This document shows positions 41,603-49,516 of a stretch of 64,000 bases of DNA, piece after piece. The stretch spans positions 1 to 64,000 of the forward strand of contig NZ_PKOZ01000003.1 of the NCBI RefSeq assembly GCF_002946355.1, read 5' to 3'. Origin of the DNA: Pradoshia eiseniae (GTDB lineage: Bacteria > Bacillota > Bacilli > Bacillales > Pradoshiaceae). Every line of letters starts with the position of its first letter. Positions within the stretch are counted from its first letter, which is position 1. The translations under genes and the position numbers were made by a program. Under the pieces are notes generated by a model that saw only the letters and a program-made list of their open reading frames with translations, made no database searches and had not been told where the DNA came from.

Positions 41603-42379
41603 TTATTGCCCGACAAATTGGGGCTTTCTCTTTTCCAGATAGGCGGTAACCCCTTCAGCATAATCCTTCGTTAAGCCGGCTATACGCTGGCCTTCTGCTT
41701 CAACCTTCAAATACTGGTCGAATGGCAGATGATAGGATGCCTCTATGGACTGCTTAATCAGCCCAATAGCTTTTGTTGGTTTGCTTGCAACCTTTTCGGC
41801 GAAAGCGCTGACTTGCTCTTCCCACTCATCCATTGCAATCACCCTGGTTGCCAGTCCTAGACGCTCAGCCTCTTGCGCTGATACCTTCTCGCCTAGTAAG
41901 GAAAGCTCAATCGCCTTCGCCTGGCCAATCATCCTTGTCAGGTAATAAAGATTGCCGCAATCCGGGATTAAGCCGATATTCACGAATGCATTCAAGAAGC
42001 TCGCCTTCTCAGATACAAGCCGGAAATCACAGGCCAAGGCCAAGCTGAATCCCGCTCCTGCTGCCACACCGTTGATGGCCCCGATGATAGGCTTTTCACA
42101 GCTTGCGATTTCCTTGATCATCGGACCATAATTGTCGCGCAGCACATCACCCAAATTGGTTTGGTCACTCACTTCTGTCAGATCTTGTCCGGCACAGAAC
42201 GCGCGCCCTTCCCCGGTAATCACAATAGCCCGAATGGCATCATTCTCTTCCGCATGCTTGATTGCTTGTTCGATCTCCTCATTCATCTGCCTAGTGAATG
42301 CATTCAATTTATCGGGACGATTCAATCCAATCCAAGCAACCGCATTTTCCGTCCGATATGTAATGGTCTTATACATCAT
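41603..42379 (-). CDS. paaG: PaaG, ring-1,2-epoxyphenylacetyl-CoA isomerase
   Basis: 258 residues of the crotonase family, 12 nt after paaF. It has RPDKLNAFTRQMNEEI, the oxyanion segment RAFCAGQDLTEV, and ASCEKPIIGAINGVAAGAG. The acid D of PaaG-type isomerases lies in NIGLIPDCGNLYYLTRM, and the PDCG form of that loop marks PaaG rather than hydratases. It turns the epoxide into oxepin-CoA. Start ATG 42379 after GGGGTGGAG. Confidence 0.9.
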   Translation of the reverse strand: MMYKTITYRTENAVAWIGLNRPDKLNAFTRQMNEEIEQAIKHAEENDAIRAIVITGEGRAFCAGQDLTEVSDQTNLGDVLRDNYGPMIKEIASCEKPIIGAINGVAAGAGFSLALACDFRLVSEKASFLNAFVNIGLIPDCGNLYYLTRMIGQAKAIELSLLGEKVSAQEAERLGLATRVIAMDEWEEQVSAFAEKVASKPTKAIGLIKQSIEASYHLPFDQYLKVEAEGQRIAGLTKDYAEGVTAYLEKRKPQFVGQ

Positions 42380-42391
42380 GATCTCCACCCC

Positions 42392-43168
42392 TTATCTGCC
42401 TCTGAAATTTGGTTTTCTTTTCTCGGCGAATGCCTGCATGCCTTCCTTTTGGTCCTCTGAGGCAAAGAGCATATAGAAATTCTTCCGCTCATATTGCATG
42501 CCTTCATACAGGGAATAATCAACTGCCTTATGAACGGATTCCTTTATGAGACGGACGGCAAGTGGTGCTTGCGCAGCTATTTTCTCCGCCATTTCTCTCG
42601 CTTCCATAAGCACATTTTCAGGCTCGGTTATCCGGTTGATAATCCCATATTGCAAGGCCGTTTCGGCATCAATCCGCTCTGCTGTCAAAATCCATTCAAG
42701 GGCCTTTGTCTTACCGACGAGCTTTGTGAGCCGCTGCGTTCCCCCCGCACCAGGCATGACACCTAGGGTCACCTCTGGAAAGCTGAAGCGTGTATCGCTA
42801 CCGGCAATTAATAAATCGCAGCTCAAGGCGAGCTCAAACCCGCCTCCTAATACATAGCCCTTCACGGCACCGATGATCGGCTTTTTAATAAGGCTTAGCC
42901 GGTCCCAATCAGCAAATTGATTGCGCAGTTCCATTTGGACGGCGCCCTCCTCTGCCATTTCGTCAATATCGGCCCCCGCTGAGAAGGCTTGTCCATTGCC
43001 TGACAAGAGAATAACCCGCACATTTGGGTCCCGATCAAATGCCTCTGCGGCCGTAACAATTTCATGAATCATCTGTCTATTCAAGGCGTTATATTGCTTC
43101 GGCCGATTCAGGGTAATGAATCCGATTTTGTCCTCCATAGATGTTTCAATGAATGACAAAGATTCCAT
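42392..43168 (-). CDS. paaF: PaaF, 2,3-dehydroadipyl-CoA hydratase
   Basis: 258 residues. Crotonase motifs RPKQYNALNRQMIHEIV, QAFSAGADIDEMAEEG and KKPIIGAVKGYVLGGGFELA. The catalytic Glu pair of hydratases is in ELALSCD and FPEVTLGVMPGAGGTQRLT. Start ATG at 43168 follows the EthD gene stop by 1 nt. It hydrates 2,3-dehydroadipyl-CoA. Confidence 0.9.
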   Translation of the reverse strand: MESLSFIETSMEDKIGFITLNRPKQYNALNRQMIHEIVTAAEAFDRDPNVRVILLSGNGQAFSAGADIDEMAEEGAVQMELRNQFADWDRLSLIKKPIIGAVKGYVLGGGFELALSCDLLIAGSDTRFSFPEVTLGVMPGAGGTQRLTKLVGKTKALEWILTAERIDAETALQYGIINRITEPENVLMEAREMAEKIAAQAPLAVRLIKESVHKAVDYSLYEGMQYERKNFYMLFASEDQKEGMQAFAEKRKPNFRGR

Positions 43169-43169
43169 C

Positions 43170-43472
43170 TTACACTTCCTCACCAATCATTAGTGTGACC
43201 AAGTCACCCGCAAATCCCATCAAATCTTTGCCTGAAGCCTTTCCTTCTGCCGAGCGCATCCCGTTTTGAAGGGCTTCTTGATTCTCATAATACATTTCAC
43301 AAAGAATATAAAACTCAGATTCCTTGCCCATCGGTGTGCCGACAATCTTTGTCACTTCCATTCTTTGCAATCCAGGGATTTTTTCCGTGATTGGTCCGTG
43401 CACATTGAAATAGTGTTCGTCAAAAGCCTCTTTATCCTTAGGCTGTTTGTATAGAGCGATTAATTTGATCAT
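43170..43472 (-). CDS. EthD-domain protein of the paa cluster
   Basis: 100 residues with the EthD/dimeric ferredoxin-like pattern IKLIALYKQPKDKEAFDEHY, FNVHGPITEKIPGLQRMEVT and a central YILCEMYYEN. Such genes recur in Gram-positive paa operons, but no enzyme step needs one. A role in ring-opening product handling or assembly is a guess. Confidence 0.88.
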   Translation of the reverse strand: MIKLIALYKQPKDKEAFDEHYFNVHGPITEKIPGLQRMEVTKIVGTPMGKESEFYILCEMYYENQEALQNGMRSAEGKASGKDLMGFAGDLVTLMIGEEV

Positions 43473-43489
43473 GTTTATTCCTCCATTTT

Positions 43490-43987
43490 CTACATTGTTT
43501 TTATCATTGGTTTCATGGCCTCAAACGGATTCTTGCAGGACCTGCAGTATAGGATGCTTCTGCAGGCAGTCGGTCCAAAAATATTATCTAATGTCACGTA
43601 AGTCGAGCCGCAATATGGGCAATCCACATGCCAGGAGCCATCTTCAGCCATATGCTTCGGGGGAGGGGAGATGCCAAATGCCTTTAATCCGGCTTTCCCT
43701 TTTTCCGAGATGCGGTCAGATGTCCAGGATGGCGAATGAAGGAACTCCACTTTCACCTCTTCGGCATAGGCAAGCGTCTTGACAGCCGCCTCCACATTCT
43801 TTTGAATGATTGGTAGCGCTGGACAGCCAAGGAAGGTCGGAAGCATCTTCACGGTAATATGGGAGCCTTCTATCACCACATCCTCTACCATCCCTAAATC
43901 AACGACACTGACCGTATTGATTTCAGGGTCCTTCACGTCTTCAAGGGCTTTATATATGTCAGCTGATGTCAGTAAACGATTTGTCAT
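43490..43987 (-). CDS. paaD: PaaD, phenylacetyl-CoA epoxidase maturation factor
   Basis: 165 residues. MIP18/SufT-type domain with KDPEINTVSVVDLGMV and LPTFLGCPALPII, then a C-terminal zinc/iron-sulfur ribbon (CPYC near residue 123, CRSC near 151). PaaD proteins are thought to mature the Fe-S centre needed by the epoxidase. Located directly after paaC. Confidence 0.93.
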   Translation of the reverse strand: MTNRLLTSADIYKALEDVKDPEINTVSVVDLGMVEDVVIEGSHITVKMLPTFLGCPALPIIQKNVEAAVKTLAYAEEVKVEFLHSPSWTSDRISEKGKAGLKAFGISPPPKHMAEDGSWHVDCPYCGSTYVTLDNIFGPTACRSILYCRSCKNPFEAMKPMIKTM

Positions 43988-44013
43988 TTTTCTTCCCCCC
44001 TCCCTCTTGAGCT

Positions 44014-44805
44014 TTACCAGGTGGCTGCTTTGTCGATGGCATAAACTTCCCTTAAGGTATCAAGCGCTGTCTCTAAATCCTTTGTATGGATGCCTTTGCG
44101 GCCATCTCCCAATGCGAGTCCCGCTTCCACGTTGCCAAGTCCAACGCCCTCCAATACAGGCGTAACGGATTGCTGCCACCTTTCGAGCAAAACAGCTTCA
44201 TCTTCAATTAAGCCTTCCTGAACAAATGAATCATGATGCCCGCCATAGGAGAACACCCCTCTAATGTCAGAGGATGTCTTCTCTATCGCTGCTTTCATTC
44301 TTGTCATAGCCTCCTCATGACCAGAGCCCATCAGTTGAATGAACCAGGTTTTCCAATGCAGCAGGTGATAATAGAGCTCCATTCGCACCTTGACGGCAAT
44401 ATCGGCAAGCGGCTGATAGGAGCTGCTTTGCAGGGACTGAATCTTGATCATCTTTGCCTGTGTATAGAAGTAGTTGCGTACGACCGCAAACGCCCAATCA
44501 TAAGCTGGTTCGCCCATATAATGGCCAGGGCCGTTCTCAAGCTCAAGGATAATCGCATTTTTCCGTTCGGAAGCCGGACGGTCATGGGCTAATTGGTTGG
44601 CATCCCCTTCATCAAGCTCTTCAAGCAATTGATAGAACATGGCTGCATGCCCCATCGTGTCCTGCGTAATGGAAGATGCCGCTACATCCTCTTCAATATG
44701 CGGGGCAAGGCCCAGCCACTCGGACCCTCGGTAGGAATGGATGAAATCATCATCCGCTAATTGGTACAGCAGTTCTTTCACTGCAGCTGTTTCCTCATTT
44801 GACAT
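44014..44805 (-). CDS. paaC: PaaC, epoxidase structural subunit
   Basis: 263 residues of the ferritin-like PaaA/PaaC fold. LYQLADDDFIHSYRGSEWLG at the start and DTMGHAAMFYQLLEELDEGD replace the metal-binding ExxH pairs of PaaA, as expected for the non-catalytic subunit. Overlaps paaB by 11 nt. Confidence 0.95.
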   Translation of the reverse strand: MSNEETAAVKELLYQLADDDFIHSYRGSEWLGLAPHIEEDVAASSITQDTMGHAAMFYQLLEELDEGDANQLAHDRPASERKNAIILELENGPGHYMGEPAYDWAFAVVRNYFYTQAKMIKIQSLQSSSYQPLADIAVKVRMELYYHLLHWKTWFIQLMGSGHEEAMTRMKAAIEKTSSDIRGVFSYGGHHDSFVQEGLIEDEAVLLERWQQSVTPVLEGVGLGNVEAGLALGDGRKGIHTKDLETALDTLREVYAIDKAATW

Positions 44806-45157
44806 TCTTCTTCACCCCTCCTGCCCAGGACATAATCTCTTTCTCATCGAGCATTTCCTGCTCATAATGGCGCCATTTCTTCTTTAAATAGCCATATCCT
44901 TTTGTGGTCCGGTAATCCTTATTATCCAGGCGGGTGAGCGTTTGCTTCTCCTCATGGGTCATCTTACGGATATTCTTGCTTTTCACGACCCAAATGTCCG
45001 CCACCGCTTCACGGCGCATGAAATTTTCCTGGGCCATCATCAGCGCGATCTCTTCATTTGGCGCAAGCAGATTAAACTGGTATTGGACCGGTCCAGTCGG
45101 TGTCTTGCGGCTGAACACATCAAACTCCTCATAAAAACTTCCTTGCTCGTTCGTCAT
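44795..45157 (-). CDS. paaB: PaaB, epoxidase small subunit
   Basis: 120 residues. VFSRKTPTGPVQYQFNLLAP, NEEIALMMAQENFMRREAVA and DIWVVKSKNIRKM follow the PaaB pattern; the protein bridges PaaAC dimers. ATG at 45157 has AAAGGAGTGAGG ahead. Confidence 0.95.
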   Translation of the reverse strand: MTNEQGSFYEEFDVFSRKTPTGPVQYQFNLLAPNEEIALMMAQENFMRREAVADIWVVKSKNIRKMTHEEKQTLTRLDNKDYRTTKGYGYLKKKWRHYEQEMLDEKEIMSWAGGVKKNVK

Positions 45158-45170
45158 GATCCTCACTCCT

Positions 45171-46130
45171 TTAATTTGCCTTTGGAGCCAGCGCTTCTCG
45201 CACCCATTGGTTTGCTTTATAGGAGCTTCTTCTCAGGTTTAAGCGCTCCTGTGATTTAGGGCCTTCGTTCTTGGCAATCTGCTTTAATTTCATCCAATCC
45301 GGCTGCTTATAGATCCATTTGCCTGTTTCTTCATCAAATCTTAATGTCTCATCAGGAATCGTGAATCCAAGCGACCGTATTCTCTTCACATATTTAGTCA
45401 GGAAGGATTGGCGCAGCTCTTCATTTGTTTTGGTTCGGATACGGTATTTAATGGTGATGTCCTGTTTGGATGCACCGACCTCATTCTTGCTCGGCGGTCC
45501 GAAGAAGAGGAGCAGCGATTCCCACCAATAATCAATAGCATTCTGCACCATCTTTCTTTGTTCGTCCGTCCCCTCTGCGAGTGCCATGATAATCGCCTCA
45601 CCATGCTGGGCATGGAAGACCTCCTCCGCGCAGATTCTTTGCAGGGCACGCCCATATGGTCCATAGGAGGCGCCGAGCATGTCTGTCTGGGTGATAATGG
45701 CGGCACCATCGACTAGCCAGCCGATCAAGCCGGCATCGCCCCATGATTTCGCTTCCATATGGAAGACATTATGAAACTTTAAATCTCCGTTAAATAAGTC
45801 CTGGAGGATATCATCCCGCTTTTTCCCGTAAGGTTTCATTAAATCCTCGGCGACACGCAATAATAATTGGCCATGGCCCATTTCATCCTGAACCTTCGCC
45901 ATGATGCCAAGCTTTCTTTGAAGGGTTGGCGCTTTTGGCACCCATTCCTTCTCCGGCAGGGCACCCATGATTTCACTAATGCCATGCATCGAAATCAGCT
46001 TTATCAAGGTGTTGCGGTAAATATCAGGCATCCAGTCATCCGCTTCAATCTTTTCTCCATTGGCGATTCTGAGTTCAAATTGACGCAGCTTTTCTTCCTC
46101 ATCTGTCATTGCCGGAAGCATTTCAGCCAT
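45171..46130 (-). CDS. paaA: PaaA, phenylacetyl-CoA 1,2-epoxidase catalytic subunit
   Basis: 319 residues with the di-iron ligand regions: Glu in the early helices, KVQDEMGHGQLLLRV (E-x-x-H) and CAEEVFHAQHGEAIIMA (E-x-x-H). It inserts one oxygen atom into the ring of phenylacetyl-CoA. ATG at 46130 behind AAAGGAGTGGG. First of the epoxidase genes. Confidence 0.96.
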   Translation of the reverse strand: MAEMLPAMTDEEEKLRQFELRIANGEKIEADDWMPDIYRNTLIKLISMHGISEIMGALPEKEWVPKAPTLQRKLGIMAKVQDEMGHGQLLLRVAEDLMKPYGKKRDDILQDLFNGDLKFHNVFHMEAKSWGDAGLIGWLVDGAAIITQTDMLGASYGPYGRALQRICAEEVFHAQHGEAIIMALAEGTDEQRKMVQNAIDYWWESLLLFFGPPSKNEVGASKQDITIKYRIRTKTNEELRQSFLTKYVKRIRSLGFTIPDETLRFDEETGKWIYKQPDWMKLKQIAKNEGPKSQERLNLRRSSYKANQWVREALAPKAN

Positions 46131-46149
46131 GTGTCTTCCCACTCCTTTG

Positions 46150-46172
46150 TAACGATATAAAAAATATCGTTA
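46150..46172. promoter_or_regulatory. Perfect inverted repeat between paaK and paaA
   Basis: TAACGATAT-N5-ATATCGTTA, 20 nt upstream of paaA. It is the size of a regulator binding site, and PaaX is the obvious candidate. There is no U run, so it is not a terminator. Confidence 0.55.
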
Positions 46173-46199
46173 AATATTTGTTATATTCATATGCAGCAA

Positions 46200-47537
46200 T
46201 CAGCCCTGCGTTTCCAATTGGATACCGTGCGCCCGTTTGTCTATGATTCTAACGGCTTTTCCTTCTGAGCGCGGAATGCTCTTTGGAGGCAGAATTTGAA
46301 TCGCCATTGCAACGAGACAGTTATTCTTCATCGAATGCTGAATTGTCTTGGCTAACATCAAAATGTCTGGATGATTCATATCGCTTCCTATGGCTAAGTA
46401 GAACTCCTCACTGAGCTCCACATGCAAGGCCAGTTCATCAAGCACACCGCTTCTATGCAGATGCACCTGATAATACGGGGCTAATTCAGCAATCTTTAGC
46501 AGATGATGCTCTATTTCTGAAGGAAATAGATTGACTCCGCGGATGATGAGCATATCATCAATACGGCCCTTGATTCTTGCCATCCTTGTGGTCGTCCGTC
46601 CGCATTTGCATATACCTTTTTGAATGGAGGATAGATCCCCCGTTCTGTAGCGGATGATTGGCAGAGCTTCTTTTGTCAGGCTAGTGAAAACAAGCTCCCC
46701 TATCTCGCCGTCAGGAACGGGCTCAAGTGTGTTTGGGTCAATGACCTCCACGATAAAATGGTCATCCGCGATATGAAGCCCGTCTTGCGCCTCATGACAT
46801 TCCATCGAAATCCCCGGACCCATCACCTCGCTCAACCCATAAATATCACAGGCTTTAATGCCAAGCTTCCCTTCAAGCGTCCTTCTCATTTCCTCCGACC
46901 AAGGCTCGGCACCGAAAATGCCATATTTCAGCGATGTGTCTGCAGGATCCAATCCGAGTGTCTCCATTTTCTCGATGATATTCAAGATATAGGACGGCGT
47001 TCCCGCGATGACAGCCGGATTAAAATCTTGAATCAAACTGATCTGCCGCTCGGTATTCCCCCCAGAAACAGGCACGGTCGCCATCCCGAGGCGTTCAGCC
47101 CCATAATGCAGGCCCAGTCCCCCGGTGAATAATCCATACCCATAAGCATTATGAAAAATTTCTCCCGGCTGGCCGCCAGCAATCGCTATGGACCTTGCAA
47201 CGAGATCTGCCCACATATCGATGTCCTTTCTCGTATAGCAGACAACGGTCGGTTTCCCGCTCGTACCAGAGGAGGCATGGATTCGTACGATATCCTTCTG
47301 GTCAACAGCCATTAGTCCAAAGGGGTAATGCTCTCGCAAATCCGTTTTTTTCGTGAAAGGAAGTCTCTTTAAATCGGCTAATGTTTGGATGTCACTAGGC
47401 TGAATCGCCGCCTGATCGAACTTATCACGGTAAAAAGGCACTTTCTCATAGACATTTCGAACAGTCTCTTGCAGTCTGGCTAGCTGAATATCTTCCATCT
47501 CAGCTTTAGGCAAAGTCTCATTTTCATGGAGAATCAT
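46200..47537 (-). CDS. paaK: PaaK, phenylacetate-CoA ligase
   Basis: 445 residues, full length. The ATP site is HASSGTSGKPTVV (88-100), with the adenylate-forming motifs YGLSEVMGPGISMEC, RYRTGDLSS and KGRIDDMLIIRGVN(L). It makes phenylacetyl-CoA from phenylacetate, ATP and CoA. First gene of the paa cluster. A cre site and inverted repeats lie upstream. Confidence 0.96.
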   Translation of the reverse strand: MILHENETLPKAEMEDIQLARLQETVRNVYEKVPFYRDKFDQAAIQPSDIQTLADLKRLPFTKKTDLREHYPFGLMAVDQKDIVRIHASSGTSGKPTVVCYTRKDIDMWADLVARSIAIAGGQPGEIFHNAYGYGLFTGGLGLHYGAERLGMATVPVSGGNTERQISLIQDFNPAVIAGTPSYILNIIEKMETLGLDPADTSLKYGIFGAEPWSEEMRRTLEGKLGIKACDIYGLSEVMGPGISMECHEAQDGLHIADDHFIVEVIDPNTLEPVPDGEIGELVFTSLTKEALPIIRYRTGDLSSIQKGICKCGRTTTRMARIKGRIDDMLIIRGVNLFPSEIEHHLLKIAELAPYYQVHLHRSGVLDELALHVELSEEFYLAIGSDMNHPDILMLAKTIQHSMKNNCLVAMAIQILPPKSIPRSEGKAVRIIDKRAHGIQLETQG

Positions 47538-47555
47538 CCTATTCCTCCTTCATAA

Positions 47556-47570
47556 ATAAAGCGCTTTCAT
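47556..47570 (-). promoter_or_regulatory. CcpA cre site upstream of paaK
   Basis: Minus strand ATGAAAGCGCTTTAT, one pair off the ideal TGAAARCGYTTTCA, 19 nt ahead of the paaK start. It lies between the predicted promoter and the gene, so CcpA would act as a roadblock. Confidence 0.65.
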
Positions 47571-47585
47571 TGAGTATGAAAAAAA

Positions 47586-47627
47586 TATATAACAAGATAT
47601 TTATCTTCGATGTATTTCCGTTATATA
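47586..47627. promoter_or_regulatory. Candidate operator overlapping the paaK promoter
   Basis: TATATAAC-N26-GTTATATA with an internal palindrome AAGATA-TT-TATCTT (47594-47607). The right arm overlaps the predicted -10 box. Confidence 0.4.
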
Positions 47628-47648
47628 AAAATTAACACATCGACACAA
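47620..47648 (-). promoter_or_regulatory. Predicted promoter of the paa operon
   Basis: TTGTGT (47648-47643), 17-nt spacer and TATAAC (47625-47620). Moderate match to the vegetative consensus. Confidence 0.4.
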
Positions 47649-47662
47649 TTTTGTAAATAATT

Positions 47663-47677
47663 AGAAAACGTTTTTCT
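47663..47677. promoter_or_regulatory. Possible second cre-like site
   Basis: AGAAAACGTTTTTCT lies just upstream of the predicted -35 box. It is only a partial cre match. Confidence 0.3.
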
Positions 47678-47747
47678 CCTATTTTTTAAAAAAGCTGTTT
47701 TCATAAGGATTGTTGCTATTGATTGGTGCTTGTTCATGATATGAAAA

Positions 47748-47786
47748 TAGCCACCTCCAAAAGGAAGTGGCTGTACTTGTTATTGG
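47748..47786 (-). repeat. Repeat C copy 2 / terminator
   Basis: AGCCACCTCC-N4-GGAAGTGGCT and GTACTTGTTATTGG. It lies 23 nt after the stop of the GNAT gene at 47809 and matches 28714-28756. Confidence 0.65.
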
Positions 47787-47808
47787 ACTAACGCCCCGGT
47801 TAGTTTAA

Positions 47809-48354
47809 TTATATTTTTGTCCATTCTGTACTCAACAATGAAAAAATTAAGGAGTCGTGAGATTGATTATTTTGATAGAGGTATCCCCTCAACAAACCTT
47901 CCTTAGTAAAACCTAAACGATTTAATAAGTGTATAGATGGGTCATTTTGCGGATAAGTCACTGCTCCAATCCTAAACAGTTCCAAATTTTCAAACGAATA
48001 CCTTAATACTTCTTTTACTGCTTCGAAGGCAATTCCTTTATTCCAATGTGAAGGATGCAATTCAAATCCAATCTCAGCCTTTTTACTCCACGTGCTAAGG
48101 TTGTTTAATCCTAATGTACCAACAAAATTACCTGTATCTTTCAATACAATGCCCCACCTTATACCTCTTTTATTCTCATAAGTGCTTTGGAAGGACTCAA
48201 CTACTTTTGAAGCTTCTTCTAAACTTTTCAAGCTATCCATTCCGTAATACTTAGTCACTTCATCTTTTGACATAATTTCGAAAAAGCTTTCTGTATGTTC
48301 TTCTTTTACTTGAACTAAATTCAGTCGATTAGTTTCTAACTCAGGATATCCCAT
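47809..48354 (-). CDS. GNAT acetyltransferase (RimJ/RimL type)
   Basis: 181 residues. Starts ELETNRLNLVQVKEEHTESF, with CoA loop HPSHWNKGIAFEAVKEVL (about 118-135), RIGAVTYPQNDPSIHLLNRL and GYLYQNNQSHDSLIFSLL. It is more like classical ribosomal-protein N-acetyltransferases than the other GNATs here. Placed between the paa operon and the A/B repeats. Confidence 0.9.
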   Translation of the reverse strand: MGYPELETNRLNLVQVKEEHTESFFEIMSKDEVTKYYGMDSLKSLEEASKVVESFQSTYENKRGIRWGIVLKDTGNFVGTLGLNNLSTWSKKAEIGFELHPSHWNKGIAFEAVKEVLRYSFENLELFRIGAVTYPQNDPSIHLLNRLGFTKEGLLRGYLYQNNQSHDSLIFSLLSTEWTKI

Positions 48355-48399
48355 AAAATATACCCCCTCAATCTATCATCGATTATTTTAATCCTAGTA

Positions 48400-48472
48400 C
48401 AACTAAACTGCCGCTTTACTTCCATTAGACATTCAAAAATAGGACATTATTTCTCTGTGAAATAATACCCTT
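48400..48472 (-). repeat. Repeat A copy 22
   Basis: ACTAAACTGCCGC, TTCCATTAGACATTCAA, AATAGGACATTATTTCTCTG, AAATAATACCC. It lies between the GNAT gene and the small membrane gene, 3' of the latter. It is the first A copy after the repeat-free 36.8-47.6 kb block. Confidence 0.65.
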
Positions 48473-48494
48473 GTTAGGATTGTAAACATTGATA

Positions 48495-48740
48495 TTAATT
48501 TTCCCTATAAAGTCGATCAGCTCTATTCGCACCATAAAACGTTAAAAACATACCGAAAATAACAAACGCTACCCAAGCATCATCATTTTTCAATGCTAAG
48601 ACTATTCCTATAATTTCTAACACAAAAGCTATAGTAAAAGCTAGAATTGTCTTTGTATCTTTTAGCACTCTCCTATTCACTTCTTCACTTCCTGTTCTTC
48701 TTAATAAATATCTTGTTATTAATCTAACTTTATATCCCAT
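48495..48740 (-). CDS. Two-helix membrane protein, start uncertain
   Basis: At most 81 residues. The region from about residue 30 is two hydrophobic helices (TILAFTIAFVLEIIGIVLAL and AWVAFVIFGMFLTFYG) ending ANRADRLYREN. ATG at 48740 has no ribosome site. GTG at 48680 lies behind GGAAGTGAAGAA and is a likely alternative, which would give 61 residues. Function unknown. Confidence 0.5.
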   Translation of the reverse strand: MGYKVRLITRYLLRRTGSEEVNRRVLKDTKTILAFTIAFVLEIIGIVLALKNDDAWVAFVIFGMFLTFYGANRADRLYREN

Positions 48741-48759
48741 TATTGAGAGAAAGAACTAG

Positions 48760-48800
48760 TTCTTCTTCCGTTAATCTGCCGCATATGTTCAACAAGTCAT
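48760..48800 (-). repeat. Repeat A copy 23 (tail only)
   Basis: TTCTTCTTCCGTTAATCTGC with GTTCAACAAG; the hairpin is absent and a B copy follows, as at 25381. Confidence 0.55.
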
Positions 48801-48819
48801 CCTAATTCAACTGCACCAC

Positions 48820-48874
48820 AAATTGGATATTCATATCCTTTTCTTCAGTATCAACAATCTATACGAAAACAGCC
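48820..48874 (-). repeat. Repeat B copy
   Basis: TTGGATATTCATATCC, TTCAGTATCAACAATCTATA and CGAAAACAGCC. It directly precedes the terminator of the gene at 48930. Confidence 0.55.
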
Positions 48875-48875
48875 T

Positions 48876-48911
48876 AAAAAAAAGATAAAAGAATGGACGA
48901 CACAGTCCACC
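48876..48911 (-). terminator. Intrinsic terminator
   Basis: Minus strand TGGACTGTGTCGTCCA stem with a U-rich tail (TTCTTTTATC then T8). Confidence 0.65.
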
Positions 48912-48929
48912 CTTTCACCAGCATTTTCG

Positions 48930-49448
48930 TTATTTCTGATCCAGAATCTCCTTGAATTCCCGCCCCTTTTGGACATAGGTCTCGATCGATAGCTGGATGA
49001 GCTGCAGATCCTTCTCCCCAAGCTCTCTCACTACTTTACCGGGAGAACCGACCACTAATGAACGCGGAGGAATTTTCTTACCAGGGGAGATCAATGTGTT
49101 GGCCCCGATGATGCACTCTTCGCCGATTTCGGCCCCATCCAAAATAGTGGAACCCATGCCGATGATGGAGCGATTGCCAATCGTGCAGCCATGCAGGATC
49201 GCGTTATGGCCAACGGTGACTTCATCCCCGATTGTCAGAGGCTGTCCCTCATACAAATGCAAGGTCGAATTATCCTGAATGCTTGTCCGTTTTCCAACTA
49301 CGATTGGACCTTCATCCCCGCGCATGACCGCATTGAACCAGATGGAGGATTGTTCCCCGATTGTGACATCTCCGATGATGAATGCTCCTGGTGCTACAAA
49401 TACAGACTCATCAATGACTGCCTGTTTTTTTCCGTATGGTACCAGCAT
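48930..49448 (-). CDS. Gamma-carbonic anhydrase-like hexapeptide protein (PaaY/YtoA type)
   Basis: 172 residues from ATG at 49448 (TAGGAGG ahead), not the longer frame to 49526. Left-handed beta-helix built of hexapeptide turns (VFVAPGAFIIGDVTIGEQSS, IGDEVTVGHNAILHGCTIGN, RSIIGMGSTILDGAEIGEEC), with three metal-ligand His positions (HLYEG, VGHNAILHG). E. coli PaaY belongs to this family and is a thioesterase that removes dead-end CoA esters of the paa route. B. subtilis YtoA is a general homologue. Both are possible here. Confidence 0.85.
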   Translation of the reverse strand: MLVPYGKKQAVIDESVFVAPGAFIIGDVTIGEQSSIWFNAVMRGDEGPIVVGKRTSIQDNSTLHLYEGQPLTIGDEVTVGHNAILHGCTIGNRSIIGMGSTILDGAEIGEECIIGANTLISPGKKIPPRSLVVGSPGKVVRELGEKDLQLIQLSIETYVQKGREFKEILDQK

Positions 49449-49516
49449 ACAAATACCTCCTAAAATTGCCATAATTTTCATTTTATTATAACATAAGAAA
49501 AAAAGGAGAAGATGAT

